A stretch of DNA of 58,973 bases. It comes from Pseudomonadota bacterium. Lineage in GTDB: Bacteria; Pseudomonadota; Alphaproteobacteria; Rhizobiales; Devosiaceae. Positions within the stretch are counted from its first letter, which is position 1. Each line of letters opens with the position of its first letter. Positions 43,205-50,524 of the stretch are shown here, piece after piece. The position numbers were made by a program, and so were the translations under genes. The notes beneath the pieces were generated by a model. It saw only the letters and a program-made list of their open reading frames with translations. It did not search any database and was not told the origin of the DNA. Where the stretch lies: positions 1 to 58,973 of the forward strand of contig JAEYTY010000125.1 of the NCBI GenBank assembly GCA_023433775.1. Reading direction: 5' to 3'.

Positions 43205-44401
43205 ATGAGCCATATCTTCGTGGTGGGGACCGCGGACACAAAGGGCGACGAGCTCGCGTTTCTGGCGTCCAACATCCGGCAGGCTGGCGGTTCGCCGCTG
43301 ATCGTCGATGTCGGTATCCGCGCGCCGTCCATTACACCTGATGTGGATGCAAGGCAGGTCGCTGCGGCCCATCCCCGTGGCGAGGACGCCGTGCTCGGCG
43401 GCGATGATCGCGGCACGGCGGTGGCCGGCATGGCCGAGGCATTTACCCGCTTCATTTCCGGTCGCAGTGACATTGCGGGAATCATCGGGATTGGCGGGGG
43501 CGGCGGCACCTCGATCGTGACTGCCGGGATGCAGGCGCTGCCGCTTGGGCTGCCCAAGCTGATGGTCTCGACGCTCGCGTCGAGTGACGTATCGAGCTTT
43601 GTCGGGGTATCGGACATCGTGATGATGCCCTCGATTACCGATTTGGCGGGGCTCAATGGCCTCAGCCGGGTGATCCTGCACAATGCCGCCCAGGCCATTA
43701 CCGCCATGGCGAACCACCCTGCCCCGCGCAAGCAGGACAGGCCTGCGCTTGCCCTCACCATGTTCGGCGTGACCACGCCCTGCGTCACCAGCATTTCGAA
43801 GATTCTGGGCGACGATTATGACTGCATGATCTTTCACGCCACGGGCGTGGGCGGCCGGACAGTCGAAAAGCTGGTGGACAGCCGGCTGGTCGAGGGGGTG
43901 ATCGACATCACCACGACCGAGGTGTGCGACCTGCTGTTTGGCGGGGTCTTGCCGGCGACGGAGGACCGCTTTGGCGCCATTGCCCGCACGGGTCTGCCGG
44001 CTGTGCTTTCGGTCGGGGCGCTCGACATGGTCAATTTCTGGGCGCCCGAAACCATGCCCGAGCGCTATGCCGGACGGCATATCTATCGGCACAATGCCAA
44101 TATCACCCTGATGCGCACCACAGCGGCGGAGAACGCCGAAATGGGCCGCTGGATCGGGAACAAGCTCAACCAGTGCAGCGGGCCGCTGCAAATGCTGATC
44201 CCCGAAAAGGGTGTTTCGGCGCTCGATATCGAGGGCGGCGATTTTTGGGACCCCGAGGCCGATGCGGCTCTGTTCAAGGCCCTCGAAGAAACCGTCATTC
44301 AAACGGAAACCCGCCGGATTGTCCGGCTTCCCCTTCACATCAACGATCCGGACTTCGCGCAAGCGGCAGTTACCGCGTTCCGAGAACTTACGTCCAACTG
44401 A
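43205..44401 (+). CDS. Tm-1-like ATP-binding protein (UPF0261), copy 1
   Basis: UPF0261 protein of 398 residues, homologous to the N-terminal half of tomato Tm-1. Conserved features are FVVGTADTKGDELAFLASNIRQAGG, IIGIGGGGGTSIVTAGMQALPLGLPKLMVSTLASSDVSSFVG, DIVMMPSITDLAGLN and VGALDMVNFWAPETMPERY. The ATG at 43205 follows AGGGAGG. It is 11 bases before a PEP-hydrolase-type TIM-barrel gene, which matches the second half of Tm-1. The family reaction is unknown; bacterial members sit in catabolic clusters. It is about one-third similar by eye to copy 2. Confidence 0.9.
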   Translation: MSHIFVVGTADTKGDELAFLASNIRQAGGSPLIVDVGIRAPSITPDVDARQVAAAHPRGEDAVLGGDDRGTAVAGMAEAFTRFISGRSDIAGIIGIGGGGGTSIVTAGMQALPLGLPKLMVSTLASSDVSSFVGVSDIVMMPSITDLAGLNGLSRVILHNAAQAITAMANHPAPRKQDRPALALTMFGVTTPCVTSISKILGDDYDCMIFHATGVGGRTVEKLVDSRLVEGVIDITTTEVCDLLFGGVLPATEDRFGAIARTGLPAVLSVGALDMVNFWAPETMPERYAGRHIYRHNANITLMRTTAAENAEMGRWIGNKLNQCSGPLQMLIPEKGVSALDIEGGDFWDPEADAALFKALEETVIQTETRRIVRLPLHINDPDFAQAAVTAFRELTSN

Positions 44402-44412
44402 GAGACCAATAG

Positions 44413-45255
44413 ATGCCCTTCATTGCGCGCCAGGACCTGCTTGCCAAATTCCGGAAAATGATTGCCGCCGGACAGCCTATTATTGGTGGTGGCGCCGGAA
44501 CCGGCATTTCGGCCAAGGCGGAAGAAGCCGGCGGCATTGACCTGATCATCATCTATAATTCCGGGCGCTACCGCATGGCGGGGCGCGGCTCGGCGGCGGG
44601 GCTGCTCGCCTATGGCAATGCCAATGAAATCGTCAAGGAAATGGCGGTCGAGGTGTTGCCGGTGGTCAAGAAGACGCCGGTGATCGCCGGGGTGAACGGC
44701 ACCGACCCCTTCATCCTCATGCCGCGGTTCCTGGCCGAGCTGAAGGATATGGGCTTTTCGGGCGTGCAGAATTTCCCGACCATCGGGCTCTTCGATGGCG
44801 CGATGCGCCAGAGCTTTGAAGAGACCGGCATGGGCTATGGGCTCGAGGTCGAGATGATCGGGGAAGCCCACAAGCTCGACCTGCTGACCACGCCCTATGT
44901 GTTCAACCCTGCTGAATCGACGGCCATGGCCGAGGCCGGCGCCGACATCATCGTCGCACATATGGGCGTCACCACCGGCGGCTCTATTGGCGCCACATCG
45001 GCCAAGACGCTCGACATGTGTGTCGAGGAAATCGCGGCCATTGCCGAGGCGGCGCGGAAGGTGCGCAACGACATCATCGTGCTCTGCCATGGCGGACCGA
45101 TCTCCATGCCGGAGGATGCGCGCTATGTGCTGGAACGCTGCCCCGGCTGCCATGGCTTTTATGGCGCGAGCTCGATGGAGCGCCTGCCGGCCGAAGCGGG
45201 CATTCGCGCACAGGCCGAAGCCTTCAAGAACCTCAAGATCATCGCGGCCAAGTGA
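44413..45255 (+). CDS. PEP-hydrolase-type TIM-barrel protein, copy 1
   Basis: Protein of 280 residues of the PEP_hydrolase (TIM-br_sig_trns) family. Features: IIGGGAGTGISAKAEEAGGIDLIIIYNSGRYRMAGRGS, PVIAGVNGTDPF, VQNFPTIGLFDG, HMGVTTGGSIG, and CHGGPISMPEDARYVL with HGFYGASSMERLP at the C-terminus. The name comes from database usage; a PEP hydrolase activity is not shown here. It follows Tm-1-like copy 1 and precedes a cupin by 24 bases. It matches the C-terminal half of plant Tm-1. Confidence 0.9.
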   Translation: MPFIARQDLLAKFRKMIAAGQPIIGGGAGTGISAKAEEAGGIDLIIIYNSGRYRMAGRGSAAGLLAYGNANEIVKEMAVEVLPVVKKTPVIAGVNGTDPFILMPRFLAELKDMGFSGVQNFPTIGLFDGAMRQSFEETGMGYGLEVEMIGEAHKLDLLTTPYVFNPAESTAMAEAGADIIVAHMGVTTGGSIGATSAKTLDMCVEEIAAIAEAARKVRNDIIVLCHGGPISMPEDARYVLERCPGCHGFYGASSMERLPAEAGIRAQAEAFKNLKIIAAK

Positions 45256-45279
45256 GCCGAAACGAAAGGGAGCCCGGAT

Positions 45280-45696
45280 ATGTCGACCAATAAATATTTC
45301 GTCTATCCAAAGGATGTCAGCGCATTCGGATTTGACTGGGGGCAGCTGTCGCTGACCGTGGGGCCGGAAGTGAACGGGGCCGGACGGTTTTCCGGTGGCG
45401 TGGTCGATCTGCCCAGCGGCGAGGGTCATTCGCGTCATAACCATCCGGGCGCCGAGGAAATCATCTTCGTGATTTCGGGCGAAGGCGAGCAGATGGTCGA
45501 GGATGAAGCCGGCAACCCCATCGTGCAGAAGGTGGGCCCCGGCTGCACCATCTATGTGCCAGAAGATCGCTTTCATTCGACCAAGAATACCGGGCCAGGG
45601 CCGATGCAGCTCTTCGTGGTCTATTCGCCGGCCGGGCCGGAACTGGGCCTGCGCGAATTGCCGGACTTCCGACTGATCCCGCCCAAGGGCAATTGA
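45280..45696 (+). CDS. Cupin-domain protein
   Basis: Single-domain cupin of 138 residues. The first motif is GHSRHNHPGAEEIIFVISGEGE (two His and Glu metal ligands) and the second is GPGCTIYVPEDRFHSTKNTG with the third His. It may be a sugar isomerase, epimerase or sensor. It lies between the PEP-hydrolase-type gene and the AraC regulator in the same direction, with AAAGGGAG before the ATG. Confidence 0.88.
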   Translation: MSTNKYFVYPKDVSAFGFDWGQLSLTVGPEVNGAGRFSGGVVDLPSGEGHSRHNHPGAEEIIFVISGEGEQMVEDEAGNPIVQKVGPGCTIYVPEDRFHSTKNTGPGPMQLFVVYSPAGPELGLRELPDFRLIPPKGN

Positions 45697-45708
45697 CGGG
45701 CAAGGGGC

Positions 45709-46515
45709 ATGGGGGTGGACAGGACATTTGGCGCAGCGGCAGGCGGCTCGGCGCCTCTGGAAGCCATGCTGTCGCTGCCGTTTCATCCGGTCAATTTCCC
45801 GGAGCTGTTCGAGCACCTCAACGATGTCTATTTTTACATAAAGGACACCGAGAGCCGCTGGCTGGGCTGCAATGCGGCCAATCTCATGCTGTTCAACGCG
45901 ACCGACAAATCAGAAATCATCGGCAAGAGCGACTGGGATTTTTATCCCGAGCAGATCGCCCTCGAGATCATCGAGGACGACCAGCACGTCATCCAGACGG
46001 GTCGTCCGATCATCAACAAATTCGAGGTGATCGTCGACGAGTTCTTCCGGCTCGTCTGGGTTTCGACCACCAAGATGCCGGCGCGCGGGCCGGATGGACG
46101 CATCTGCGGGCTGATGGGGCTGACGCGCGTGGTCGATACCACCGGCATGTTGCCGCCGGGCGCCGGGCGGTTTGCCGAGGTGATCGAATATGTCGAGCAG
46201 AACTATCGCGGGAGCCTCGAAGTATCGCAACTGGCGCGCATCGCCTGCCTCTCGGAAAGCCAGTTCCGCAAGCGCTTCGTGAAGCTGTTCAAGATGTCGC
46301 CGCAGAAGTTCATCACGCGTATTCGCGTGCAGACGGCGGCTAAGCTGCTGGCCGGTGGCGCCGTGCCGATTGCGGAAGTGGCGCTGCTCTGCGGCTTTTG
46401 CGACCAGAGTTATTTCACGCGGCAGTTTTCGAGCTTCTTTGGCACCAGCCCCAAGAAATATCGCGACCGCTGGACAGCCAGCAGTGGCGGCGCGGGCAGC
46501 GAGCGCCAGGATTAA
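45709..46515 (+). CDS. AraC-family regulator with N-terminal PAS-like domain
   Basis: Regulator of 268 residues. Residues about 20-135 form a PAS-like sensor (FEHLNDVYFYIKDTESRWLGCNAANLMLFN, then EIIGKSDWDFYPEQIALEI and VVWVSTTKMP-type sequence). The C-terminal double helix-turn-helix is GSLEVSQLARIACLSESQFRKRFVKLFKMSPQKFITRIRVQ followed by IAEVALLCGFCDQSYFTRQFSSFFGTSPKKYR. It is a likely local activator of the sugar catabolic genes. The ATG at 45709 lies 13 bases after the cupin stop. Confidence 0.9.
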   Translation: MGVDRTFGAAAGGSAPLEAMLSLPFHPVNFPELFEHLNDVYFYIKDTESRWLGCNAANLMLFNATDKSEIIGKSDWDFYPEQIALEIIEDDQHVIQTGRPIINKFEVIVDEFFRLVWVSTTKMPARGPDGRICGLMGLTRVVDTTGMLPPGAGRFAEVIEYVEQNYRGSLEVSQLARIACLSESQFRKRFVKLFKMSPQKFITRIRVQTAAKLLAGGAVPIAEVALLCGFCDQSYFTRQFSSFFGTSPKKYRDRWTASSGGAGSERQD

Positions 46516-46536
46516 TCACCCTATCGCGGAGCCTTT

Positions 46537-47373
46537 ATGCCTGTCCTGATGAGCGAACTTGCCGGCCTGCGCGACCTCGCAGACGCCTATGATGTGTTTC
46601 TCGTCGATCAGTTCGGCGTGCTGCATGACGGGGTAAAGCCCTATGCAGGAACACCGGAAGCGCTCATGGCGCTGAAGGCGGCGGGCAAGACCATTCTGCT
46701 CCTTTCCAATTCCGGCAAGCGATCCGCGCCCAATGAGGCGCGGCTCCGGCAACTGGGTTTTCCGCAGGGCAGCTGGGATCATTTCCTGTCATCGGGCGAG
46801 GTCGCCTGGTCGATCCTCGAGCGCCAGGGCGGACAAAGATGCAAATGCCTGCTGATTGCGCGCGATGGAGATCGCTCGGCCATTGAAGGCTTGCCGCTCG
46901 ATGTGGTGGAAGACGGGCGCGATGCGGATGTGGTGCTGATTTCGGGCAGCGAAGCGGAGCGGATTGAGCTCGATCACTATCGCGAACTGCTGCGCCCGGC
47001 GGCAGAGCGCGCTGTGCCGGCCTATTGCACCAATCCCGACAAGATCATGCTGACCGCTGTAGGACCACGCCCGGGCGCGGGACATATCGCCGAAATCTAT
47101 GAAGAGATGGACGGGCCGGTGCATTGGATCGGCAAGCCCTATGGCGACATTTACGAGGCGGCATGGACGATGCTTGGCCAGCCGGCGCGGGAGCGGGTGC
47201 TGTGCGTGGGTGACAGTATCGAGCATGACATTGCCGGAGGCACCCATGCCGGATTTGCCACGGCGCTCGTGGCCACAGGCATCCTTGCCAGCATGAATGC
47301 GGCGGAACGCGAGAGCCTCTTTGCCGAGCATAATGTCAGGCCGGATTTTTTGTTGCCGGGCTTTGTCTGGTAG
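46537..47373 (+). CDS. HAD-superfamily class IIA hydrolase (TIGR01459-like)
   Basis: NagD-like phosphatase of 278 residues. Motif I is FLVDQFGVLHDG (Asp nucleophile), motif II is LLLSNSGKR, the C2A cap includes GSWDHFLSSGEVAWSIL, the Lys is in HWIGKPYGDIY and motif IV is VLCVGDSIEHDIAGG. A sugar-phosphate phosphatase is plausible. It is the last gene before a 246-bp gap with nested inverted repeats, so it may end the first rightward transcript. Confidence 0.88.
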   Translation: MPVLMSELAGLRDLADAYDVFLVDQFGVLHDGVKPYAGTPEALMALKAAGKTILLLSNSGKRSAPNEARLRQLGFPQGSWDHFLSSGEVAWSILERQGGQRCKCLLIARDGDRSAIEGLPLDVVEDGRDADVVLISGSEAERIELDHYRELLRPAAERAVPAYCTNPDKIMLTAVGPRPGAGHIAEIYEEMDGPVHWIGKPYGDIYEAAWTMLGQPARERVLCVGDSIEHDIAGGTHAGFATALVATGILASMNAAERESLFAEHNVRPDFLLPGFVW

Positions 47374-47456
47374 CTGAAAGCGGTTCGTTAAACCGAGCGG
47401 TATCAGACAGCACCCCTGACCTTATCCGAATGCTTGCACTGTCATGGAATAAGCGC

Positions 47457-47531
47457 GGTTTGTTATAAAAACGCCGACTTGCGCACAAGTCGCCAGCCCG
47501 CAGCAGAGTCAAGATGGCCCTATAACAAACC
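47457..47531. promoter_or_regulatory. Nested inverted repeats, probable operator region for the second half of the catabolic genes
   Basis: GGTTTGTTATA (47457-47467) is matched by its exact reverse complement TATAACAAACC (47521-47531), 53 bp apart. Between them CGACTTG-CGCA-CAAGTCG (47475-47492) is a perfect 7-bp-arm palindrome. The site lies 90-160 bp before the alpha/beta hydrolase start. It looks like paired operators flanking a promoter. Confidence 0.55.
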
Positions 47532-47619
47532 GGGCCTCCACCCAGACGGATGGACAAGGCATCGGCACAGGGAGGAGCGGACCGGCGGGCGCGTGGCGCC
47601 AGACGGCCCCTTGCGCGAC

Positions 47620-48471
47620 ATGCAGCAAACGAGCATTCTTGGACAAAGAATTGCCTATGCGCGGCAAGGGGCCGGACAGGCTCTCGTCATGCTCCATGGG
47701 CTTGGCGCCGATTCCGGCCAGTGCGTGGGTCCATTTGGGGACATCGGCGGCGTCGATCTGATCTGTCCGGACATGCCGGGACACGGCCAATCCGCATCGT
47801 CCGATTTCAGTTTTGAGAATTTCGTCCGCATCATAGCCAAGCTGCTTGATCAGCTGGGCGTTGAAAGGGCCGTCGTCGGCGGCATTTCGATGGGCGCATC
47901 GCTGTCGCTGAAACTGGCGCTGGATTATCCCGAGCTGGTCGAGGGACTGGTCCTCGTCCGGCCCGCATGGATCGACCGGCGCGCCCTGCCCCAATTGAGT
48001 CTGGTGGCGCGTGTCGGCCGCTGGCTGGAGAAAGATCCTGATACGGCGCCGAAGCGCCTTGAGGCGGACGCCGAGTTTATCGCCATTGCCCGCACCAATC
48101 CTGCGGCGGCCCAATCCATTCGTGGCCTCTTCACCCGCAAACAGGCTGAAGTTTCTGCTGAGGTGCTGAATGCCATGGTGCATGACCGGCCCTTCGCCCG
48201 ACTGAGCGAACTCGCCGACATTGCCTGCCCCGCGCTGGTCATTGCCAATGAGGGCGACCCGCTGCACCCGATTGCCGTGGCGCAGGATATTTACGCGCAT
48301 CTGCCGGAGGCGCGCTATGCGCTGCTGCCGTCGCGCTATCTCGAACAATCCCAGCATTTCTCGGCCCTCACGGGCGAGATCAACGCCTTTCTCGGACTTA
48401 CAGGAGACAATTATGTTTACCGCGCGCACCACGACCGAAGTCATCCTCGCCAAGCTCAGGGCCAAGGTTGA
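47620..48471 (+). CDS. Alpha/beta hydrolase fold protein
   Basis: Alpha/beta hydrolase of 283 residues. The N-terminus is QTSILGQRIAYARQGAGQALVMLHGLGAD (oxyanion hole HGLG), CPDMPGHGQS, the nucleophile elbow is GGISMGASLSLKLAL, the acid is in ANEGDPLHP and the His is in EQSQHFSALTGEINAFLGL. The ATG at 47620 is used; GTG 47593 is an alternative with weak upstream signals. Its 3' end overlaps the next gene by 59 bases in another frame, so its last 20 residues translate the next gene start. It may be a lactonase or esterase in the pathway. Confidence 0.8.
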   Translation: MQQTSILGQRIAYARQGAGQALVMLHGLGADSGQCVGPFGDIGGVDLICPDMPGHGQSASSDFSFENFVRIIAKLLDQLGVERAVVGGISMGASLSLKLALDYPELVEGLVLVRPAWIDRRALPQLSLVARVGRWLEKDPDTAPKRLEADAEFIAIARTNPAAAQSIRGLFTRKQAEVSAEVLNAMVHDRPFARLSELADIACPALVIANEGDPLHPIAVAQDIYAHLPEARYALLPSRYLEQSQHFSALTGEINAFLGLTGDNYVYRAHHDRSHPRQAQGQG

Positions 48472-49270
48472 GAACCGCATTCCGGTGACCATAGCCTCGG
48501 CCGGCAGCGGGCTTGTCGCCAAGCTGCTGGAAAAGGCCGGGGTGGACTGCATCAACACCTTTTCGGGCGCACGGCTGCGCGCAAACGGCATGGGCACGAT
48601 GAGCTTCATGTGGCCCAATCTGGACAGCAACCGGCAGACGATGAACTACACCCGCGAAGACATCATGCCGGCGCTCAAGGGCGACGCCTTTGTATGCGCC
48701 TGCCTCAACGCCAATGACCCGCTCAAGGACATGGCGATGGTGCTCGAGGACTGCCGCCGCATGGGCGTCAACTCCGTCTCCAATATCGGCCCCTCGATCA
48801 GCTATGTGGACGCGGACAGCGAAATCCGCCGGGTGCTGACTTCGGCCGGCATCACCATCGAAAACGAAATCGAGATGCTGCGCTATGCGCGCCACGAGGC
48901 CAATATGGTCTCCATCGGGCTTGCCTTCACGCCCGAGGAATCCCTCAAGATCGTCGAAGAGGCGCGCCCGCATATCTTCTGCTTCCATGCCGGTACGACC
49001 AAGGGCGGCATCAAGGGCTATGACAATGGCACGACCATCGAGCAAACCGCACGGATGACCGAAGAGGTCTATCAGGCCGTGCGCAAGATCGACCCGGAAG
49101 TCATCCTGATCGCCCATGGCGCCGCCATGGAGAACCCGCCCGATGCCCAGTATATGCTCGACCACACGTCGGGCCACGGCTTCTGGACCGGTTCGTCGAC
49201 GGAACGCCTGCCGATCGAGCGCGCCGTTTCCGCCGCCGCCAATGAATTCACTTCGCTGCGCTTCCGCTGA
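48413..49270 (+). CDS. PEP-hydrolase-type TIM-barrel protein, copy 2
   Basis: Protein of 285 residues of the same TIM-barrel family as the copy at 44413, but well diverged. Shared landmarks are GSGLVAKLLEKAGVDCINTFSGARLRANGMG, the late AHGAAMENPPDAQYML and HGFWTGSSTERLPIERAV. The TTGGSIG block of copy 1 reads GTTKGGIKG. The ATG at 48413 follows CAGGAGACAATT. It precedes Tm-1-like copy 2 by 12 bases, the reverse of the order in copy 1. Confidence 0.9.
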   Translation: MFTARTTTEVILAKLRAKVENRIPVTIASAGSGLVAKLLEKAGVDCINTFSGARLRANGMGTMSFMWPNLDSNRQTMNYTREDIMPALKGDAFVCACLNANDPLKDMAMVLEDCRRMGVNSVSNIGPSISYVDADSEIRRVLTSAGITIENEIEMLRYARHEANMVSIGLAFTPEESLKIVEEARPHIFCFHAGTTKGGIKGYDNGTTIEQTARMTEEVYQAVRKIDPEVILIAHGAAMENPPDAQYMLDHTSGHGFWTGSSTERLPIERAVSAAANEFTSLRFR

Positions 49271-49282
49271 GGAGTTGATGTC

Positions 49283-50524
49283 ATGACCAAGCGTGTCGCC
49301 ATATTGGCCACCCTCGACACCAAAGGGGCCGAAACCGAGCTGCTTCGGAATGAAATTCTCCGCCTCGGCGGCGAAACGCTGGTCATCGACATCGGGCTCA
49401 TGGGCGAGCCCACCATTGTGCCCGACATCGACGCCGACGCGGTCGCCCGCGCCGGCGGGCGCCCGCTGGCCGAATTGCGGGTGAACGCCAACCGCTCCAG
49501 CACTTCGGAAGTGATGATCCGTGGCGTCACGAAGCTGCTTTTGGAGATGCTGGGCCGCAATGAAGTGCACAGCCTGATCAGCATGGGTGGTACTCAGGGC
49601 ACAAATAATGCCGCAGCGGTGATGCGCGAGCTGCCATATGGCCTCCCCAAGATCATCGTTTCGACACTGGCCTCGGGCAATGTCGCCTCCTATGTCGGCA
49701 TCAAGGACATCGTCATGATGCCCTCGGTAGGCGACATTCTGGGGCTCAATCCACTCCTCCGCCGCATTCTCGCCAATGCCGCCGGCGCCGCCTATGGCAT
49801 GGCGCTGGCCTATGGCGGCTCGGATGCGGCGCGGCGCTCCGACAAGCCGATGATCGCCATTACTAATTTGGGCGTACTCACCCAGGGCACCATGCGCGCA
49901 ATCAAGGAATTTGAAGCGCGCGGCTTTGAAACCATCGTTTTCCCCGCGGTCGGCTCAGGTGGCCGCGCCATGGAGCAGATGATCCGCGAGGGTCTGGTGG
50001 CCGGGGTGTTTGACTATGGGCTCGGGGACATTTGCGACGCGGTGCTGGGCGGAATGCGGGCCGCCGATGGCGACCGGCTTTCGGTGGCCCATGCCTATGG
50101 CGTGCCGCAAGTGGTGGTGCCGGGTGGCATCGACCATGTGGGGGTGACGCTTGAGACGCCCAATGAGGTGCCGGAGAAATATCGCAACCACCTCTATAGC
50201 TATCATAACCCGATGATCCTGGTGCCCCGCCCCAAGCGCGACGAGATGCGTGCCGTGGTCAGCGAGATCGCCGGACGGCTGGCTGGAGCTGGTGAGGAGA
50301 CCCAGTTCCTTCTGCCCCTGCGCGGCGTCTCAAGCTATTCGGCGCCGGGCGGCGCGCTGTTCGACACGGCGGCGGACGAGGACTTGCGACAGGCGGTGCA
50401 TGAGCTTCTGCCTAAGACTGTCGAGATCGTCGAGGTCGACGCCAGCGCCGAGGACCCGGCTTTTGTCATCGAAGCCGTCAACCGGCTTACTGCCATGGTC
50501 GCTGCCCGGAGCAGCGCCAAGTGA
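49283..50524 (+). CDS. Tm-1-like ATP-binding protein (UPF0261), copy 2
   Basis: UPF0261 protein of 413 residues. Landmarks: VAILATLDTKGAETELLRNEILRLGGETLVIDIGLMGEP, LISMGGTQGTNNAAAVMRELPYGLPKIIVSTLASGNVASYVG, DIVMMPSVGDILGLN and VVVPGGIDHVGVTLETPNEVPEKYRNH. Its stop overlaps the next start (GTGA). The Gly-rich motif is GGTQGTN here and GGGGGTS in copy 1, so the two may have different specificity. It would be the N-terminal partner of the preceding TIM-barrel protein in a Tm-1-like pair. Confidence 0.9.
   Translation: MTKRVAILATLDTKGAETELLRNEILRLGGETLVIDIGLMGEPTIVPDIDADAVARAGGRPLAELRVNANRSSTSEVMIRGVTKLLLEMLGRNEVHSLISMGGTQGTNNAAAVMRELPYGLPKIIVSTLASGNVASYVGIKDIVMMPSVGDILGLNPLLRRILANAAGAAYGMALAYGGSDAARRSDKPMIAITNLGVLTQGTMRAIKEFEARGFETIVFPAVGSGGRAMEQMIREGLVAGVFDYGLGDICDAVLGGMRAADGDRLSVAHAYGVPQVVVPGGIDHVGVTLETPNEVPEKYRNHLYSYHNPMILVPRPKRDEMRAVVSEIAGRLAGAGEETQFLLPLRGVSSYSAPGGALFDTAADEDLRQAVHELLPKTVEIVEVDASAEDPAFVIEAVNRLTAMVAARSSAK

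Noticed and set aside
44335..45816. 493-residue minus-strand open frame
   Set aside because: Antisense to the TIM-barrel and cupin genes, with no motif and His/Arg/Gln-rich composition.
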